Shown here: piece by piece, positions 53,640-64,000 of the stretch
How positions within the stretch are numbered: position 1 is the stretch's first letter
How the letters are laid out: the number at the start of each line of letters is the position of its first letter
Source: Perca fluviatilis
Lineage: Eukaryota > Chordata > Actinopteri > Perciformes > Percidae
NCBI RefSeq assembly: GCF_010015445.1
Contig: NC_053112.1
Coordinates: 8,081,403 to 8,145,402 of the forward strand
Direction: 5' to 3'
DNA length: 64,000 nucleotides
Made by a program: the position numbers and the translations under genes
Notes under the pieces: generated by a model
What the model was told of the DNA's origin: nothing
Database searches by the model: none
What the model saw: the letters and a program-made list of their open reading frames with translations, nothing else

Positions 53640-54578
53640 CTGTACAGTATGTGTCGACCTCTAGATATAATACATTATATTCACAGCTTCTATATTGTAA
53701 CCAATACCCTAGCTTTGTGTATTATCAGGCCAATAGCAACCACAACAATTAGTAGTTAGCTGGATAATCATTTTTCCTAATAGACCTAAGGTAACCTGGG
53801 AGAGCATCGTAGCTCTGCTCGGGTCCTGCAGGTCTCTACAGAGAGAAGACGATAATTAATACAGCTCCATTGAGTAAGGCCTCACGAAGAATACATGATT
53901 CCCATGGTAAATTAGCTCAGTAAGGTAGCCGGTGGCTACAAGTTTTAGATAACGTTAGCAGTATAGCTAACGTTAAATGCTAACTTAAAAAAGCTTTAGT
54001 AGCTAGCTAGCTAGTAACTTAACACAACGAAACAACAAATGTCTAGTAACCATGCTTGCAACGTAGATCACAGATAATATTTATATGATCAATACTTACA
54101 CTTTATTAATCCGTAGTAATCCGCTGTGGAGTGGCTTGTGTGTCCTCCAGACCAGACTCTGAGTCTCTAACGTGTGTTTACCTGCACTGAGGCTGAGCTG
54201 TCACTCAAACTTTCCCCTTAACACTCATTAGCCAATGGGGACGCACCCCTGTAAGACCCGCCCACGCGAGATATCTGTGTCAGAATCGCAAGCAAAAGTC
54301 ACGGAGCGCAAAGGAGAAAGCTGGGAGCATGACTGCAAACGTGAAGGAGATGCAAGAGACAAGTGATCATTGAGAAAGAAGCAGAGGGAACTGTAAACAA
54401 AAGGACATCATATCAAACAAATAAAAGACCAATAGTTTACAACTAGACAAATGTTTTGTTTGCAAGTTTTAAGTTTTACCTTTGAGGTGACAATTTTTTT
54501 GCTTGAGTTAGTGTTTTTTGTTTGATACTTGAGAAGTTTTGCTTGGAATTAAAGTCACAAAACTAATCCCATAGACGC
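53640..54578 (-). repeat. Right inverted repeat arm of the 4 kb element
   Basis: The inverse of the left arm. It lacks the left arm's inserted hairpin half. It has a single-base change in the short ATG exon (CTC for TTC) and small differences around TTGCATCTCC near 54,345. Confidence 0.9.
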
Positions 54579-55396
54579 CCGTTTGATGATGGAAGAAAAG
54601 GACTGTCGTATATGGTTTTGCATTCCTTGGTGAGCACAGCGAGGTCGATGTGCTTTCATTCTCCTTCACAGTCATTCAGAAATAGTTTGCATGTATGTAT
54701 GGTCTATTTTGCGGTGTAATTCTTGTTTGTCATCCTAAATGTTTGTTCACGTAATGAAGTTGTATCACTGAAAACAAAACTGTGTGAAATGTTTGTTGGG
54801 TTTATGTTTTCAATACAGTTTTTACGGTGCTAGGATGATGATGGATGAAACAAATGTTGAACGTCATGCTGGTCTGGTAAACTAAATAAAAGACACCTTA
54901 CGCATCAGTCGAGACTCTCTCTTTGGATCCAAGGGCTGCTACAACTGGTGAAGGCAGTGGGATCGCTTGATGGTCAACCTTCACTAAAGCTCTCAGACGA
55001 GGTTTCCTACAGTAAGACGACATTTCCTGCAGCTCTCTCTCTGGGTCTTCGGTTGCTTCCAGGTTCAGGTTCAGGGAGTTCTCTGGTTCTTCCTCGTTCC
55101 TTCCTCTGAGCCTCTCGATGCAACTCTCTGAGAAAAAGAAAAGCAGTTTTGCAACACTTGTTTTTTGTAAAGATACAACTAACACCACAAATGATCAGGA
55201 GAAAGAGCTGTGAAGCAAAAGTTAGTTATTTTAACTTACTGATCTTTCCTCTCATCAGAACCAGAACCAGGAGAGTCCCGAGGAGGAGAAGAGAGGGAAG
55301 GATAACAGCACGGGCAGTCTTCCTGTTCTCACCATCTGGAAGAATATCAGAGAAGATGTTGAGTTTAGAAGAAGGGCAGCTTTAAGAAGATACACA

Positions 55397-55418
55397 CCTA
55401 ACCCTAACCCTAACCAGA
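55397..55418. repeat. Short telomere-like repeat (CCCTAA)3
   Basis: Same tract and position (intron between stalk and transmembrane exons) as in copy 1 at 17,312. Confidence 0.85.
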
Positions 55419-56009
55419 ACTCACACACTAACCAGCCTGAGTCAGGACCCTTCAGGTCTCTGGAGGACTACTAGAAGACATTTACCCCGATGCTCTGACT
55501 CGGTCACTGGAGGTCCAGATGTGGTGGGATCAGTTCTCTTTGTCCTGTTTGCTTTTCTTTCTGTTTCAAATGACACAAACAAAGTTCTTCATTATCTGCA
55601 TTTGCATTATACACAACTTAAATATAAAAACAATATTATGATTGACCTGTCCTGCTTACCAACAGTGAGGTTAAATTCACAGCGGGCTTTCAGGTCTGGG
55701 ACGTAGACTTCATACGGTCCAGAGTCAGACAGATTTACTGAGGAGATGTGCAGCGTCACGGTTCCTCCGATCAGGTCTTCATGGATCAGAGTTGTTCTGC
55801 CTCTGTAGTGACGACTCTGTGGAGGGAAATGGTCCTGTCCATGTCGGTAGACGTGGACCAGATCGTCATGGAGGTCAAGTCTCTTCAGATCCAACGTGTA
55901 AGGAGTCAAGTTGAGCGGAGGACTCAGAGAACCCCCCAGAGTAACAGCATCACCTTCTACTGCCTCGACCAGAGTCGGACACACCACACATACACTCCTG
56001 GAGAAACAC

Positions 56010-59000
56010 AATTATAGAGACATACACATTATATAGACACACACATTATATAGACACACACATTATATAGACACATATATAGACATTATATAGACACAGA
56101 CATTATATAGACACAGACATTATATAGACACAGACATTATATAGACACACCATTATAGACACACATATTATATAGACACTAACACATTATATAGACACAC
56201 ATTATATAGACACAGACATTATATAGATACACATATTATATAGACACACACATTATATATGAAACAATAATATTATATAGACACACATTATATAGAAACA
56301 CATATATAGACACAGACATTATATAGAAACACTTATATGACACATTACATATATAGACACACATATATATAGACACCATTATATAGAAACACACATTATA
56401 TAGACACAAACATTATATAGACAAACACATTATATAGACACACATATTATATAGAAACACATATTATGTAGACACCCACATATAGACACATAATATATAC
56501 ACAATACATTATATAGACACAAATATATAGACACACACATTATATAGACACACACATTATATAACAACATTATATAGACACACCATTATATAACAGACAT
56601 TATATAGACAGAGACATTACAGACAGACATCATAGACAGAGACATTATATAGACACAACATCATATAGACAATACATTATATAGACACATACTATATAGA
56701 CAACACATTATATATAGACACCATATATACACAACAAAACAATACATACAGACAATAACATCAATATATAACACAATCAATAGACACACCATCATATACA
56801 CACACACATAGACACACACAATATATATAACACACAAACCAAACAACCAAACAACAACAAATCATATAAACATCATATAACAACACATATACAACATCAT
56901 ACAACAATATCATAAACACCACATCATATACACACAACACAATATATACAACACATCATATAACAAAAACATCATATAGCACACATAATACAGACACAAC
57001 CATATACAACACACATCATATATGACACCATCATATAGACACCACTATATAACTCAACACATATATAGACACCCCATATATAGACACACATCATATACTC
57101 AATACACCAAACCACACACACACATTATATAGACACACATTATATAACACACATTATATAACACACAATTATATAGACACACACATATATACACAATATT
57201 ATATAACACACACATTATATAACAACACATTATATACACACACAAAAACACATTATATGAACACACATATTAAACACACACATATATAACACACACATTA
57301 TATAACACACACACTCCATAACACACACCATAACACACATTATATATAACACACATTATATACACACACCACATATATTATATCACACATTATATTATAC
57401 ACACATTATATATTAGACACACACATTATATTATATAGACACACACATTATATATAGACACACACATTATATAATAACATATCATCATTATATAACCATT
57501 ATATAACACATTATATAGACAACACACATTATATAGACACACACATTATACGGACATTACTAATATAAATACACACATTATATCATACAGACACACACAT
57601 TATATTATATAGACACACACATTATATGACATACATTATATAGACACACATTATATAGACACACACATTATATAGACACACACATTATATAGACAACATT
57701 ATACCACATTATATAGACACACATATTATATAGACACATATTCTATAACTACACACATTACAACACCCACAATATATAGAACTACACACATTATATTATA
57801 TAGACACACACACATTATACATAAGACACATTCATATTATATAACACATTATATAGACACACACATTATATTATATAACACACATTATATATATAGACAT
57901 ACATTATATAGACACACACATTATATACACACACATAGACAGACATTATATAAATACACATATATACACACATTATATAGACACACACATTATATAGACA
58001 CACACATTATATACACAGACATTATATAGACACACACATTATATAGACACACATATTATATAGACACACACATTATATTATATAGACACACACATTATAT
58101 TATATAGACACACACATTATATAGATACACACATTATATAGACACACACATTATATAGACACACACATTATATAGACACACACATTATATAGACAGAGAC
58201 ATTATATAGACACACACATTATATAGACACACATATTATATAGACACACATATTATATAGACACACACATTATATATAGACACACACATTATATAGACAC
58301 ACACATTATATTATATAGACACACACATTATATTATATAGACACACACATTATATTATATAGACACACACATTATATAGACACACACATTATATTATATA
58401 GACACACACATTATATTATATAGACACACACATTATATTACATAGACACACACATTATATAGACACACACATTATATAGACAGAGACATTATATAGATAC
58501 ACACATTATATAGACACACACATTATATAGACACACACATTATATAGACACACACATTATATAGACAGAGACATTATATAGACACACATTATATAGACAC
58601 ACATATTATATAGACACACACATTATATTATATAGACACACACATTATATTATATAGACACACACATTATCACACACATTATATAGACACACACACATTA
58701 TATAGACACACACATTATATAACACCACATTATATAGACACAACATTAAACACACACATTATATAGACACACACATTATATAGACACACACATTATATGA
58801 CACACACACATTATATAGACACACACATTATATAGACACACACACATTATATAGACACACACATTATATAGACACACACATTATATAGACACACACATTA
58901 TAACACACACACATTATATAGACACACACATTATATAGACACACACATTATATAGACACACACATTATATAGACACACACATTATATAGACACACACATT

Positions 59001-60335
59001 ATATAGACACACACATATTATAGACACACATTATATAGACACACACATTATATAAACACAAGACACATTATATAGACACACATTATATAGACACACACAT
59101 TATATAGACACACACATTATATAGACACATAACCATCACATTATATAGACACACTATTATATAAACAGACACATTATATAGACACACACATTATAAGACA
59201 CACACATTATATAGACACACAATTATATAGACACACACATTATATAGACACACACATTATATAGACACACATATTATATAGACACAGACATTATATAGAC
59301 ACACATTATATAGACACACACATTATATAGACACACACATTATATAGACACACACATTATATAGACAGAGACATTATATAGACACACACATTATATAGAC
59401 ACACACATTATATAGACACACACATTATATAGACACACACATTATATAGACACAGACATTATATAGACACACACATTATATAGACACACACATTATATAG
59501 ACACACACATTATATAGACACACACATTATATAGACACACACATTATATAGACACACACATTATATAGACACACATTATATAGACACACACATTATATAC
59601 ACACACACATTATATAGACACACACATTATATAGACAGAGACATTATATAGACACACACATTATATAGACACACACATTATATAGACACACACATTATAT
59701 AGACAGAGACATTATATAGACACACACATTATATAGACACACACATTATATAGACACAGACATTATATAGACACACACATTATATAGACACACATATTAT
59801 ATAGACACACACACATTATATAGACACACAATTATATAGACACACACATTATAGACACATTATATAAATAGACATTATATAGACACACACATTATATAGA
59901 CACACATATTATATAGACACACATATTATATAGACACACACATTATATAGACACACACATTATATAGACACATATACACATATATAACACACATTATATA
60001 GACACACACATTATATAGACACACACATTATATAGACACACACATTATATAGACACACACATTATATAGACACACACATTATATAGACACACACATTATA
60101 TAGACACACACATTATATAGACACACACATTATATAGACACACACATTATATAGACAGAGACATTATATAGACAGAGACATTATATAGACACAGACATTA
60201 TATAGACACACACATTATATAGACACACACATTATATAGATACACACATTATATAGACACACACATTATATAGACACACACATTATATAGACACACACAT
60301 TATATAGACACACACATTATATAGACAGAGACATT
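56010..60335. repeat. Satellite array, 17-bp unit ATTATATAGACACACAC
   Basis: About 4.3 kb of 17-bp units with two-base and four-base length variants. The right part (58,000-60,335) is very regular; 56,600-57,500 is ragged with missing or altered bases, which could be real decay or read errors. It fills the first intron of Ig copy 4, from just past the V-exon acceptor to the block matching 18,330. Confidence 0.95.
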
Positions 60336-60655
60336 ATTTAGGGTCACAGCCTCATGAAACTCTCCAAACACCAGCTAGAGACTGAGGGCCTTTAGAGGAG
60401 CTCTGCTTTTCCTTCAGGTCTACTGACAGTAAGAGGGTTTCTGAGCAGTTTACACAACTGAAGTGCTTGTCATTCAATAGCTGAAAAATATCATTCTTGA
60501 GATTTGAGAGCTCCAAAATGTTAAAGTTGTTGATACACAGAGCTGAGCTGCATCTCAAATTAATCTTCAGGTTCCCAGCTTTCAGATCATATATCTTCTA
60601 AGTGGTATCTACTGTTGACCTGCTACTCCACTGCTAAATGCCATGTTACAATAAT
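60336..60655 (-). repeat. Paralogous first-intron block of Ig copy 4
   Basis: Closely parallel to 18,331-18,660 (TCATGAAACTCTCCAAACAC onward). The similarity ends shortly before the leader exon of copy 4. Confidence 0.75.
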
Positions 60656-61079
60656 CACGGTTACCAATTATTGTCAATAAGAAGCAGACTCATAAGAAGT
60701 AGTATCCTAAACTATGGAAACTCACCCCAGGTAGTTTTGGAAAACAACAAAATAGCTACAAGAGTCTTCATATTAATCAAGTCCAGGAGAGAAGTTAGAG
60801 TTTTCATGCTGATACAACCTATCAGTACTGTAGTTATAGAGACAATGGGAAAGAGCAGCCAGTGAGGAATCGGCGAGAGAGAAGCGCGGGTCATGTAGAA
60901 ATGGGCGTGTCAAGTTAGAGAAAAGCCAAGTTAGTTTTGCAGGGGAAAAAGTAGACAAACTGCAGGAGGAGTCCTTACTGACAATATCATCTACCAAGCA
61001 GCGCCTCCAATCAAGATAATATCAGATATTAATATCAGAATACAGACCTCCCTGTGGAGCACGCAGCCGATACTACTAC

Positions 61080-61200
61080 TACTACTACTACTACTAATAA
61101 TAATAATAATATTTTATTTATATAGCGCTTTACATGGTACTCAAAGACACTTTACAGTAACACCAGCACATATAGCACATTCAAAACAGATAAGTAATAA
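61080..61200. mobile_element. Retroposon 3'-tail fragment with (TAC)n(TAA)n
   Basis: A (TAC)n run passes into (TAA)n and then ATTTTATTTATATAGCGCTT, a common fish retroposon 3' end. The neighbouring 61,200-61,800 holds nothing recognisable. Confidence 0.5.
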
Positions 61201-61814
61201 AACCAACACATAAACAAGCATATTAAAAACAATTAAAAACAATAAAGTCAGTAAATCAGGTGAGAAATGTAAGACGAGGTGTGTTTTGATTAGTGTATTG
61301 AATGTGTCCAGGTCAGTACAGTCAGATGTGTATGGAGTTGAGAGGGAGGGGGCGATCAGGTGAATCTCACCTCACCCCAGGTACACGCTCATGTTCACAA
61401 CTTTTGACCAGCGGTACGAATCCTGCCTCAATGGTGAGTGTGACACCTATGCTGCTCATCACATCAGTAGCCTTTAAGTCAGCATTATTATACTACAATT
61501 TGTACTCTATATATTTACACTATTTCCTACAATACACAACATTTAAACACAAATAAAGTTCTATATCTCATCTCATACATCGGTAACGAGTCTGTTGTAG
61601 TTCAGGTCAGTTACACCAAAATCACCACAGATTGTCTTCACACAATGTCTTACTGTTCATCAATGAGCTGTCATATTTTACATCTTCATAAGTCTAATAA
61701 AAAGCGTTATTTATTAAAATGTGTTAACCTAAACTCAACGTTACCAATAATTAGGGCTAACATTATTGTCAATAACAAGCAGACTCATATATGAATTAAA
61801 CTACTCAAACTTAC

Positions 61815-61872
61815 CCAGGGTAGTTTCAGAAAACAGCAAACTAGTAAAAAGTAAAAAGATAAACGTTTTCAT
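61815..61872 (-). CDS. Orphan leader exon of an Ig-like membrane protein
   Basis: ATG at 61,872 gives MKTFIFLLFTSLLFSETTLG, a signal peptide, with donor GTAAGT at 61,814-61,809 in phase 1. It is shorter (58 nt) than the other two leaders. It could belong to copy 4 as an alternative first exon, or be the leader of a lost copy. Confidence 0.6.
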
Positions 61873-62003
61873 GACTCGAAATGCATCTAAGCCTGACTGT
61901 GATCTTCCTCATCCAGCAGTTTGCTTGGAAATGAAATGGTAAATTAGGCTACTCCGCGCCTCGTTGCTCGCTGCAGATGTGAGCTCGGAGCCGCTGAGCT
62001 GCG

Positions 62004-62012
62004 CCTTATAAA
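62004..62012 (-). promoter_or_regulatory. TATA box upstream of the orphan leader
   Basis: On the minus strand TTTATAAGG lies about 130 bp before the ATG at 61,872, at a similar distance to the TATA box of the plus-strand leader at 27,976. Confidence 0.5.
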
Positions 62013-62539
62013 CTGTGGATAGGGGGCAGGATCAGCCCGGATATTCTACGTCATCGCGCGGATCAGTCATGGTTTGGGCGGTGTGTAATCTCCACTGTGT
62101 GAGTAGGATATGACTGTAGTCGTTGCCATAGCAAGCCGCGGGGACTAAAAGCAGCTAAAAAAAGCTTGCAGCCCTGAGCTTATGAGCTCATTACTGAACA
62201 ATACCACAACTCAGCAGTGTGAAGACAATCTGTGACGATTTAAACTGACCTGAACTATATTAATAGGCTACAAGAGCTTTGTTTCTGATTAATAAGATAA
62301 CCTACAACTGCCCAAAAGCAGCCCTAAAGCAGGGCTGAAACCACAGGCAGCCTGTTTTGAGGACTTAAAGGGAAGTCATCCAGATGAAGCTCAACACATG
62401 TCCTCTTTTTCTCTGCCCGCAAGGGTTGCTGAAACCACCTTTTGCTGTGTGGGTTGCCTCCCCAGATAGCAAGCACATTTGGGCCGATTCCGGCTGAGTC
62501 GTGCCGACTGTGTACACAACACTTCTGGCTGACATAGGG

Positions 62540-63880
62540 TGAAGTCAGGTAGTGGGACACTTTTTGGTAAATTGCATTTTCAACAACCTAAATCAGTTAG
62601 AATGTATTAAAATTGTATGTGTTTTGTTTAAATAGATTGTAATGAAGGTCACTATGGTGAAATTTTCCCAATTTATGTGTTTATTAACAAACTGTTAATC
62701 TTTAAACACCATCTGACACCCTCTTCAGCAAACCGGAAGCAATCAGGTTGAGTGGGACACTTTGTTAGGGAAAGTGGGACACTATTTTATGGTTAGTATG
62801 AACATGAGAAATACAATTCCAGTGAAGTTGGGATGTTGTGTAAAACGTAAATAAAACCAGAATACATGCATTGAAAATGTGTGGCGCATTATGAAGCGCA
62901 AAATACAACAATGGAGACCTTCAATTAATTAATACTTGGAAGGAGTTTTTAAAAATGCATTTCTGGAACTAATGCAAAAATTGTAACATTGTAAACTTCA
63001 CTCTACATTCAATGAATGGAACTTTCATTAAGCCTACATCCTTTTACCACCTTTTAACAACTTCAGTGAACACATCCAAGACAGATGAAGTCATTGTCAT
63101 CCATGAGTCCGTTGTGGGGATGAGCAGGACTCATGATACCACCGTTGGTAGTGGCAGCAATCACCCATTCCTCATTTGGCCGTCGCTTGCATCCCCATAG
63201 ACCCCCTTGCAACCACTACAGGGGTTACTTCCCTGAACTGTTTGCAGGGTAGGAACCGCAGCTTTTGGGGGGCGGACAGCAGCAGGCTTACGCACTTTGG
63301 TTGTTTTTGGTTTCTTTTTGTCTGCTTTGGCCTGGACAAAGTTGAAGTGTTCCTGGCTTGTTAGGTGGTAGCTGGGTGGCTAAAGTGTTATCTTCTTGTT
63401 CATGAAATGGCTTCACTGCTTGCTAGCATTAGCTCTAAAACTGTCCCACTCAACCTGAAATGCACTGTCCCACTCAATCTAACACTGTCAGGTTGAGTGG
63501 GACAGTGCTCTGAATCTAATTTTCACAAATATTTTATACATTTAGATGCTCATTGTTATTAATCTCTAATACACAGACAGTATAAATGTATGTAAAAGCA
63601 AAAGTTTTATTGTTAAATCATAAGTGACAGAATTATCAACCTTATTATTCTAAAATAGATTTACACTTGCCGGGTGGCTTACCGTGAGGTCCCAGGAGTC
63701 AAGCAATTTGAAAAATAACAACTGGACCACATCTGTGATGTCACACCAATCACAACCTTTATTTCATATCCAATAGACATTCAGCTACAACACAGTAACA
63801 ATTGTTGTGATTGGCTTACAAAATTAAGCCTTTACAGTACCCAAAAGCTTAAGTGTCCCACTCAACCTGATGTCCCACCA
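62540..63880 (-). mobile_element. Unrecognised DNA element remnant with GTGGGACA-type repeats
   Basis: The motif GGTTGAGTGGGACA or its inverse, whole or shortened, occurs at about 62,552, 62,748, 62,778, 63,443, 63,467, 63,490 and 63,851. A decayed zinc-finger protein lies between. The whole looks like a transposon with subterminal binding sites; limits and family are uncertain. Confidence 0.4.
63075..63430 (-). pseudogene. Decayed transposase-like C-terminus with PHD-type finger
   Basis: In shifting minus-strand frames it reads a Lys/Pro-rich stretch (ADKKKPKTTKVRKPAA), then CSGCKGVYGDASD, EEWV, a C/H-bearing piece with RWYHESC, and finally DDNDFICLGCVH with a stop. The order CxxC, Y, W, W-Y-H-x-x-C, CxxC is that of PHD-like fingers at the C-terminus of some pogo/Tigger-type transposases. 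Several frame changes and stops make it non-functional. The family call is inference. Confidence 0.4.
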
Positions 63881-64000
63881 GGCACGGCGCCAGGATTCCA
63901 GTTTTGGATGGGCCAGACCAATTTTGGGTGGGCCTTAAATTTAAAACGTTATCAAATCCCTGTTTAACCTAATACAAATGACTGGCTCATATATTGTTAT

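Larger units (their letters stand above)
50561..54578. mobile_element. 4.0 kb element with ~1 kb inverted terminal repeats, family not recognised
   Basis: The left arm 50,561-51,570 and right arm 53,640-54,578 are inverted copies with high identity, differing by an insert of about 55-60 bp in the left arm. Each arm, read inward, holds GTGGGCGGG and an inverted CCAAT near 50,870-50,905, a splice donor (AAAGT|GTAAGT), an acceptor (CTCTCTGTAG) and a short exon with ATG (MFSQ left, MLSQ right). The core carries a nested TTAA element and two short candidate terminal exons, one per strand. The outermost shared bases are CTATGGGATTAG; a target duplication could not be found. Confidence 0.8.
54898..60807 (-). 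pseudogene. Ig V-domain type I membrane protein, copy 4 (V exon apparently out of phase)
   Basis: Minus-strand exons: leader 60807-60726 (MKTLTSLLDLINMKTLVAIL, then LFSKTTWG), V-type Ig 55997-55660, stalk 55560-55486, transmembrane 55335-55240 (LLLLGTLLVLVLMRGKI), tail 55127-54898 (76 codons with stop). The V exon has VEAVEGDAVTLGGSLSPPLN, RTTLIHEDLIGGTVTL and SDSGPYEVYVPDLK. It is 338 nt, needing entry phase 2, while the leader leaves phase 1; one base seems lost near its start. The tail runs past the place where copy 1 stops. The intron between leader and V exon is filled by a 4.3 kb satellite. It may still be transcribed; an unseen exon could restore the frame, so pseudogene is my best guess rather than a certainty. 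Confidence 0.55.

Noticed and set aside
56010..60335. Could the regular short repeats be a CRISPR array?
   Set aside because: The units are contiguous 17-bp satellite copies with no unique spacers, inside a vertebrate intron.

Overview
This is vertebrate nuclear DNA, almost certainly from a teleost fish, probably a percomorph. Genes are split by GT..AG introns full of fish-type repeats: Tc1/mariner, hAT, PIF/Harbinger, an L2-like LINE, SINE tails, many minisatellites. Nothing in it looks bacterial, plasmid or phage, and I saw no viral genes. The species cannot be read from the sequence alone.

Region 1 (1-14,000, minus strand) is one recognisable gene, cdc6, the replication-licensing AAA+ ATPase. 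Ten coding exons join in perfect phase from a start codon at 12,421 to the left window edge. The C-terminal end lies outside. An untranslated first exon ends at 13,692, with E2F and CCAAT motifs upstream. Three different minisatellites (31, about 16-23 and 22 bp units) sit against splice sites of this gene; one of them is built from the exon 5 splice donor itself.

Region 2 (14,000-62,200) is a rearranged cluster of short type I membrane proteins with one immunoglobulin V-type domain (leader / V / stalk / transmembrane / tail exons, all phase 1), butyrophilin/B7-like in layout. There are at least five copies: copy 1 (16.9-18.0 kb, minus, dead), copy 2 (21.5-23.5 kb, minus, open), a plus-strand copy (28.0-33.7 kb) with a second, different V domain, a plus-strand remnant that lost its V exon (41.5-44.4 kb), and copy 4 (54.9-60.8 kb, minus) with a 4.3 kb satellite in its first intron. 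Flanking blocks are repeated several times in both orientations, as expected of a segmentally duplicated immune-receptor locus. Only copy 2 has its related V exon both open and in phase; the plus-strand gene can still be read through its other V exon.

Inserted into the cluster are: a Tc1 element with dead transposase (24.4-26.1 kb), a PIF/Harbinger remnant (35.0-36.1 kb), an L2-like LINE (37.2-41.2 kb) whose empty site is present twice elsewhere in the window, a mini-Tc1 (42.7 kb), a 0.64 kb inverted-repeat element (45.0 kb), a hAT-type element with a near-perfect 8-bp target duplication (47.0-48.4 kb), and the most unusual object: a 4.0 kb element (50.56-54.58 kb) with inverted repeats of about 1 kb, each holding a promoter-like segment and splice sites pointing inward.

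Region 3 (62.2-64.0 kb) holds a decayed transposase C-terminus with a PHD-like zinc-finger pattern on the minus strand, among at least seven copies of a GTGGGACA-type motif in both orientations. I do not recognise that element.
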